Below are positions 57,975 to 64,000 of a DNA stretch of 64,000 nt, one piece after another; the first letter of the stretch is position 1; every line of letters begins with the position of its first letter. Made by a program: the position numbers and the translations under genes. Source of the DNA: Deltaproteobacteria bacterium (GTDB lineage: Bacteria > Myxococcota_A > Polyangia > Polyangiales > Ga0077539). Below the pieces are notes generated by a model. It was not told the DNA's origin, made no database searches, and saw only the letters and a program-made list of their open reading frames with translations. The stretch spans positions 62,001-126,000 of the forward strand of contig JADJAE010000161.1 of the NCBI GenBank assembly GCA_016704445.1. The letters are read 5' to 3'.

Positions 57975-59161
57975 CTACGCCCCAAGGGGTTCCCAAGGCA
58001 GCCTGCGCATCCGGTCCAGCATCTGGATCGCGGTGAGGTTGCGCATGTTGTACCCGTACTGCAGACCCGCGGCGGTGAAGTACGCGGGCTCGGTGCTGCC
58101 GCCGGTCGCGTACACCGACGGGTGGATGCGATCGGTCGAGACGCCGTGGGAAGGGAGCGCCTGGAGCGCCGCCCAATAGTCGAGGAGCGGGAGGTGCCTC
58201 GACGCCGCGATGGAGCGGATCGTGTCGTTGAAGCGCAGCGCCGCGGCCGCCGGCCCGGTGCCGTCGTTGCGGTCGGGGATCGTGCTGAGCGCGACGACCG
58301 TCCCCTCCGCCTCGGCGATGTCGACGATGGCGTTGAGGTTGGTGGCGAAGCGGGCGGTGGTGCTCCGGTCGATGTCGTTGGTGCCGTACATCACGATCGC
58401 CCACGCGGGACGGATCGCCGAGAGCTCGCGGCGGAGGGGTGAGCCGCTGTCGCCGTTGAGGGCGTCGTCGGTGGTCCACCCCGCGGTGGCGCACACGCTG
58501 GCGCGGTTGAAGGAGTTGCGGGCCTGGCCGTCCTGCAGCGGCAGCGAGGCCATCCGGAAGGTCTGGATCGTCGGGTCGAGCGCCACGTACGTCCCGACCG
58601 ACCCCCAGCCGAAGCCCACGTCGCTGAGGAAGCTCCCCGACTCGGTGATCGAGTCGCCGATCTTCGCGAAGACCGCGAGCCGGTTGCCCATCGCCGCGCC
58701 GCGCGCCCGCACCTCCCGGACGTGCGCCACGGTGGCGCGGTCCCACGCGGCCAGGGCTGGACCCTCGCTGGGGAGCGTGTCGACCACCACCGGCGCACCG
58801 GCGTCCGGCACGCCCACGTCCCTCGCTCCAGTGTCCGGAGGGCCGGAGTCCCTCGCTCCAGTGTCCGGAGGGCCGGAGTCCCTTACGCCCGCATCCCTCA
58901 CGCCCGCATCCCTCACCCCGACGTCAGGCACCCCGACGTCTGGCGCCCCGAGGTCGACGGCGGCCCCGCTGTCTCGGGGGACGTCGACCACGCCGCGATC
59001 GACGGGGGCCGCCACGTCGCGCGGTGAGGAGACGTCGTAGGTCAGGTCGGTGTCGTCCTGGCCACCGTCCACCCGCACCTCGCCGAACATCCTCCCGGCA
59101 CCGGCGAACAACCTGCCACCAGACATCCGAGCGCGATCCAACGCCTGCTTCGAGCGACCAT
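57975..59161 (-). CDS. SGNH/GDSL-family hydrolase lipoprotein, frame-disrupted
   Basis: From ATG 59161: MVARSRRWIALGCLVAGCSP gives a lipoprotein signal. One base is missing near 59075-59100, after which the frame continues MFGEVRVDGGQDDTD. A long Asp/Val/Pro/Gly linker contains repeats such as RDSGPPDTGA. The catalytic SGNH domain has block I VFAKIGDSITESGSF (Ser), block III MYGTNDIDRS (Asn) and block V STDRIHPS (Asp and His). So an exported esterase or polysaccharide deacetylase-type enzyme tethered to the outer membrane. The substrate is unknown. Two linker repeats are exact 30-base copies. Confidence 0.8.
58818..58877. repeat. Perfect 30-base tandem repeat, two copies
   Basis: A 30-base unit (58818-58847) is repeated exactly at 58848-58877, followed by shorter 15-base relatives (ctcacgcccgcatcc). 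On the minus strand each copy encodes SGPPDTGARD in the linker of the SGNH hydrolase. Exact copies indicate recent slippage or array expansion in coding DNA. Confidence 0.8.
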
Positions 59162-59234
59162 GTTGGACCTATACAACCCGATGAGGGTGGGGTTCGTCAC
59201 GCGGTCTGGTGCGTATCGGTGATACAACGCCGGG

Positions 59235-60554
<1,320 letters not shown>

Positions 60555-60558
<4 letters not shown>

Positions 60559-61604
60559 TCGGCCTCATCATCAACCCCAACTCCCGCAAGAACCGCCACC
60601 GCCGGGGGCGCGTCGCGCGCTTCGAGAAGGTGCTCGGCAAGCGCGGGCGCGTCATCGAGACCCCCTCCGTCGACGCCATCATCCCCGCGCTCAAGACCTT
60701 CGCCGCCGAGGGGCGCCGCTACTGGATCGCCGACGGCGGCGACGGCGCGCTGCACTGGATGATCAACGAGGCGGTGCGCTTCTTCGGCGCCGCCCGCGCC
60801 GCCGAGCTCGCGGTGTACATGCCCACCGGCGGCGGCTCGGTGGACTTCGTCGCCAAGTACCTGGAGCTCGACGGAGACCCGCTCACCCTCGTCGGACGCC
60901 TAGCGGACAAGGTCGCCGAGCGCCGGGAGCCCGCCGTCCGCAACGTCCCTTCGCTGCTCCTTCAGGGCAGGCAGGTGGTCTACGGCGACGAGCCCACGGA
61001 GTTTCGTCGCTACGGCTTCGGCACGGCCCTCGCGGGCTATGGCGCCAACTTCTACGGCCCGCTCTACCGCGGCGAAGGCAAGCACGGCCCCGCGGAGATC
61101 GCCCGGCACATCGCCTCGGCCTTCGGCGCGGCCGCGATGCGCAGCGCGTTCGCCGGGCCGCTCGCGTCGCTCAAGCCCAAGGCGCTGCGCCGCGCGGAGG
61201 ACGACTACCTCCGCCCGCTGCGCGCCGAGGTGCACATCGACGGCGCGGCGCTGCGGGGCGAGGACGGTCGGCCCATCCTCGCGCACACGGCGCTCAACTG
61301 CTCCTCGCTGCCGCTCAACCTCGCGGAGATCATGCGGGTCTTCCCCAAGGCCGACGGCTCGCAGATGCACGTCCACGCCGGAGACGTGAGCGCCGTGGAG
61401 ATGGCCAGGGTGTTCCCGGGGCTGATGACGGGGCGCTCGGTCAACCACCTCCTCGCCAACGCCTACGACGGCCCCGCGAAGTCCCTGGAGATCACCTGCC
61501 GCGACGGCGACGAGATGACCCCGGTGATCGACGGCGAGCTCTTCTACCGCATCACCTCGCTGAAGGTCACCATGGGCCCGATGTTCCGGATGGTCTCGCC
61601 GTAG
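60555..61604 (+). CDS. Diacylglycerol/lipid kinase-like protein
   Basis: A 349-residue protein from ATG 60555. The opening MIGLIINPNSRKNRHRRGRV is the start of the DAGK/sphingosine-kinase catalytic fold. The usual GGDGT loop appears as IADGGDGALHWMINEAV, and the following PxGTxND loop is changed to YMPTGGGSVDFVAKYL. The C-terminal half is a beta-sandwich as in YegS-type lipid kinases (RYGFGTALAGYGANFYGPLY, DGDEMTPVIDGELFYRITSL). The altered loops leave real kinase activity uncertain. Translationally coupled to the OmpA-type gene. Confidence 0.75.
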
Positions 61605-61622
61605 CGCCCGCCGGTTCGGCCG

Positions 61623-64000
61623 ATGTTTCCGACGACCACGCGCTTCCGTGCGATCGATGTGCTCGGCAAAGGGGGGATGGGCGTCGTGTACCGCGCCTAC
61701 GACGCCGAGTCAGCGCGCGTGGTGGCGCTCAAGACCGTGCGCCGCCCCTCCGGCGATGACCTCTATCACCTGAAGGAGGAGTTTCGCGCGCTCACGGGCA
61801 TCTCGCACCCCAACCTGGTCGAGCTGCACGAGCTCTTCGTCGACGGCGAGCAGTCGTTCTTCACCATGGAGCTCATCGAGGGCACCGGCGTCCTCGAGCA
61901 CCTCTGGGGCGACGGCACCACCGCGACCGGGCCGGGCATTCCCCCCGACGGAATCGCCCGCCTCGACGCGGTGCTCCCTCAGGTCGTCGCAGGCATCGCG
62001 GCGCTCCACGACGAGGGCAGGCTGCACCGCGACCTCAAGCCCTCCAACGTGATGGTCTCCTGGGAGGGGCGCGCGGTGGTGCTCGACTTCGGACTCGCCC
62101 TCGCGTGGCGCGAGGCCGCCGTCGACCCCTCCGCGGCCTCCTACGGCACGCAGCGCTACATGTCCCCAGAGCAGCTCGAGGGCGCCGCGCTCACGCCTGC
62201 CTCGGACTGGTTCGCGCTCGGCGTGCTCCTCTTCGAGGCCCTCACGGGCACCGTCCCCTACCGCGGATCCGTCGCGGAGATCCTCGAGCAGCAGCGCCTC
62301 GGCCCTCCCTCTCCCGCCGAGCGCGTGCCCGGCATCCCCGCCCGGCTCGACGCGCTGGTGAAGGCGCTGCTCCAGCCGCAGCCCTCGGCGAGGCCCGGGG
62401 TCGGAGAGATCCTGCAGATGCTCCACGAGACGCCGACGCCGCGCTCGTCGCTACGCCTGCTCGTGCCCGCGGAGGCGCCCTTCCTCGGGCGGGAGCGGGA
62501 GCTCGAGGCCCTGCGCGAAGGCGCCGCGCAGGTGGACTCCGTCGGCCTCTCGCTGGTCACCGTCGAGGGCGTCTCGGGCATCGGCAAGACCGAGCTCCTG
62601 CGGCGCTTCCTCGCGACGATGGAGGCCGAGGCCGGGACGGTGATCCTGCGGGGCCGCTGCCAGCCTCGGGAGTCGGTGCGCTTCAAGGCCTTCGATGGCC
62701 TCGTGGACGCGCTCAGCCGCCACCTCCGCCGCCTCGGCGACGGGGCCGCGGCCTTCCGCCCGGCCGACCTGCGCGACCTCCTCCGGCTCTTCCCGGTGAT
62801 CGCCCGGGTGACGGGCTTCGACCTCGCGCACGGCGACGAGGGCGCGACCAGCAACGACCCCCGCGCCACCCGTCGTAGGGCCTTCGCTGCGCTGCGCAGC
62901 GTCTTCACCCGCCTCGGCGCCTCGGTGCGCCTCGTGCTCTGGATCGACGACGCCCACTGGGCCGACGAGGACAGCGTGGCGCTGCTGCGCGCGCTGCTCC
63001 TGAGCCCCGATGCGCCGCGCGCGCTGGTGATCGCGAGCTGGCAGCGAGAGCTGGGCGGCGCCAGCTCGATGGTCGCCGCCGTCGAGGCCCTCGGGCGCTC
63101 GCTCCCTCCGGGCGCCCACACGGCGCTCTGCGTCGAGCCCCTCGGCCACGCGGACGCACGGGCGCTCGCCCGACGCATCGTCGGAGAGCGAGAGGTCGAC
63201 CTCGACGTGCTGCTCACCGAGTCCGGGGGCACGCCGTACTACCTCACCGAGCTCTGCCGCAGGGCGAGGGAACTCCCCCCCGAGGCCGTCGCGAGGCTCC
63301 GGCTCTCGGACGTCATCGGAGAGCGCCTCGACGCCCTGCACTCCGCCGAGCGCACGCTGCTGGAGTTCGTCGCCGTCGCGGGCCGCCCGCTGCCCCGGCT
63401 GCTGCTGGTGAAGGCCTCGGGCGTGGGCGGCCACGCGCGGCGGGCGCTGCTGCGCCTCGGGGAGATGCGCCTCGGGCGCACCACCGGGTCGGCCGACGAC
63501 GAGCTCGTGGAGCCCTGGCACGACCGGGTGCGCGCCGCGGTGCTCGAGGCCTGCCCCGCCGACCGGAAGCGCTCGACGCACCTGCGCGTCGCCGAGGCGA
63601 TGATGACCTCCCCAGGGGCCGACCCGGAGGCACTGGTGATGCACCTCGAGGGCGCTGGCGACCCGGTGCGCGCCGCGGCCTTCGCGGTGGCCGCCGCCGA
63701 GCGCGCCGAGCAGGCGCTGGCCTTCGACCGGGCGGCCGGCCTCTACGGCGTCGCCCTCGCCCACCCCCCGGCGGACGCCTCGATCTCCGAGCTCTGGCGA
63801 CGTCGCGCCGACGCGCTGGTGGCGTGCGGCCGCGGGGGCGACGCGGCGGAGGCCTTCGTGCGCGCGGCGGACAGCGCGAGCGACGCCACCGCGGGCGACG
63901 TGCTCGACCTGCGACGGAGGGCGGCGGAGCAGTTCCTGTTCTCCGGGCGCTACGAGGAGGGACTGCGGGTGATGCGGGTGGTGCTCGACGCGGTGGGCGT
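61623..64000 (+). CDS. Ser/Thr protein kinase fused to an AAA/NACHT-like ATPase domain, partial
   Basis: ATG 61623 opens a frame that stays open to the right edge (792 codons seen). Residues ~8-270 are a eukaryotic-type kinase: glycine loop LGKGGMGVVYRAYD, VALKTV (ATP-binding Lys), catalytic LHRDLKPSNVMVS, VVLDFGLALAW, and GTQRYMSPEQLEG. From residue ~290 a signal-transduction ATPase follows: APFLGRERELEALREGAA, P-loop GVSGIGKTELLRR near residue 316, and Walker B LVLWIDDAHWADEDSVALL. The region after ~700 turns helical, probably TPR repeats. This PknK-like architecture is common in myxobacterial signalling. It starts 18 bases after the lipid kinase-like gene. Confidence 0.92.
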   Translation, partial: MFPTTTRFRAIDVLGKGGMGVVYRAYDAESARVVALKTVRRPSGDDLYHLKEEFRALTGISHPNLVELHELFVDGEQSFFTMELIEGTGVLEHLWGDGTTATGPGIPPDGIARLDAVLPQVVAGIAALHDEGRLHRDLKPSNVMVSWEGRAVVLDFGLALAWREAAVDPSAASYGTQRYMSPEQLEGAALTPASDWFALGVLLFEALTGTVPYRGSVAEILEQQRLGPPSPAERVPGIPARLDALVKALLQPQPSARPGVGEILQMLHETPTPRSSLRLLVPAEAPFLGRERELEALREGAAQVDSVGLSLVTVEGVSGIGKTELLRRFLATMEAEAGTVILRGRCQPRESVRFKAFDGLVDALSRHLRRLGDGAAAFRPADLRDLLRLFPVIARVTGFDLAHGDEGATSNDPRATRRRAFAALRSVFTRLGASVRLVLWIDDAHWADEDSVALLRALLLSPDAPRALVIASWQRELGGASSMVAAVEALGRSLPPGAHTALCVEPLGHADARALARRIVGEREVDLDVLLTESGGTPYYLTELCRRARELPPEAVARLRLSDVIGERLDALHSAERTLLEFVAVAGRPLPRLLLVKASGVGGHARRALLRLGEMRLGRTTGSADDELVEPWHDRVRAAVLEACPADRKRSTHLRVAEAMMTSPGADPEALVMHLEGAGDPVRAAAFAVAAAERAEQALAFDRAAGLYGVALAHPPADASISELWRRRADALVACGRGGDAAEAFVRAADSASDATAGDVLDLRRRAAEQFLFSGRYEEGLRVMRVVLDAVG

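Noticed and set aside
58818..58877. Tandem 30-base repeats as a CRISPR array
   Set aside because: The copies are directly adjacent without spacers and lie within a coding linker.

Overview
This is a 64 kb, very GC-rich window (roughly 70% by eye) from a Gram-negative bacterium. The best fit is Myxococcota, probably a Polyangiales-type lineage. The reasons are: many lipoproteins with Asp/Ala/Gly/Pro-rich linkers; a surface protein with MopE-type CDGxDNDCDG metal-binding motif, Cys-rich repeats and a MYXO-CTERM-like tail; a Ser/Thr kinase fused to an ATPase; OmpA proteins with thrombospondin type-3 repeats; and a class II HMG-CoA reductase beside menaquinone genes. I see no rRNA, tRNA, CRISPR array or insertion sequence.

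Layout. 1-8.4 kb: a partial lipoprotein, an AbrB/Doc toxin-antitoxin pair with a recognisable promoter-operator, a DTW-domain tRNA-modification protein with an unusual C-terminal domain, and a minus-strand set of Wza-like export lipoprotein, DUF3025 protein and single-chain xanthine dehydrogenase. 8.5-18.7 kb: envelope proteins (formylglycine-enzyme-like lipoprotein, large membrane protein, dolichol-phosphate-mannose-synthase-like glycosyltransferase, two tandem FadL-like barrels coupled to a lipoprotein, a single-pass TPR protein, an IPT/TIG lipoprotein). 18.8-23.8 kb: minus-strand purB-purC-purS, a Cys-rich lipoprotein and proS. 23.9-32.0 kb: a compact island that looks like orphan type VI secretion (or related contractile injection) cargo: a duplicated-domain protein, a DUF4123 adaptor, a beta-propeller, a ~1,494-residue protein with a zinc-metalloprotease HExxH site, and a LysM/peptidoglycan-binding protein. 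32.1-38.8 kb: icd, then a tightly packed operon glpK, UPF0158, SurA-like, rimI and a DUF1704 (QEGLA/MATCAP-like) metallopeptidase. 38.9-46.8 kb: membrane protein, M14 carboxypeptidase, porin, MYXO-CTERM-like surface protein, His-rich membrane protein, Kef-type antiporter. 46.7-52.2 kb: a six-gene operon joining a GbsR/MarR regulator, polyprenyl diphosphate synthase, DAHP synthase, HMG-CoA reductase, UbiE/MenG and MenA, which together feed and complete menaquinone synthesis. 52.3-64.0 kb: TMTC-like membrane protein, DUF362 protein, secreted PPC-domain lipoprotein, SGNH hydrolase, OmpA protein coupled to a lipid-kinase-like protein, and a Ser/Thr kinase-ATPase that runs off the right edge.

A major caveat: twelve genes are interrupted by one or more single-base shifts (about 15 in all), nearly always in G/C runs, with intact conserved motifs on both sides. 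I read most of these as indel errors in the assembled sequence rather than true decay, so such genes are given as whole coding regions spanning the shift. Functional assignments come from motif recognition alone; no searches were run.
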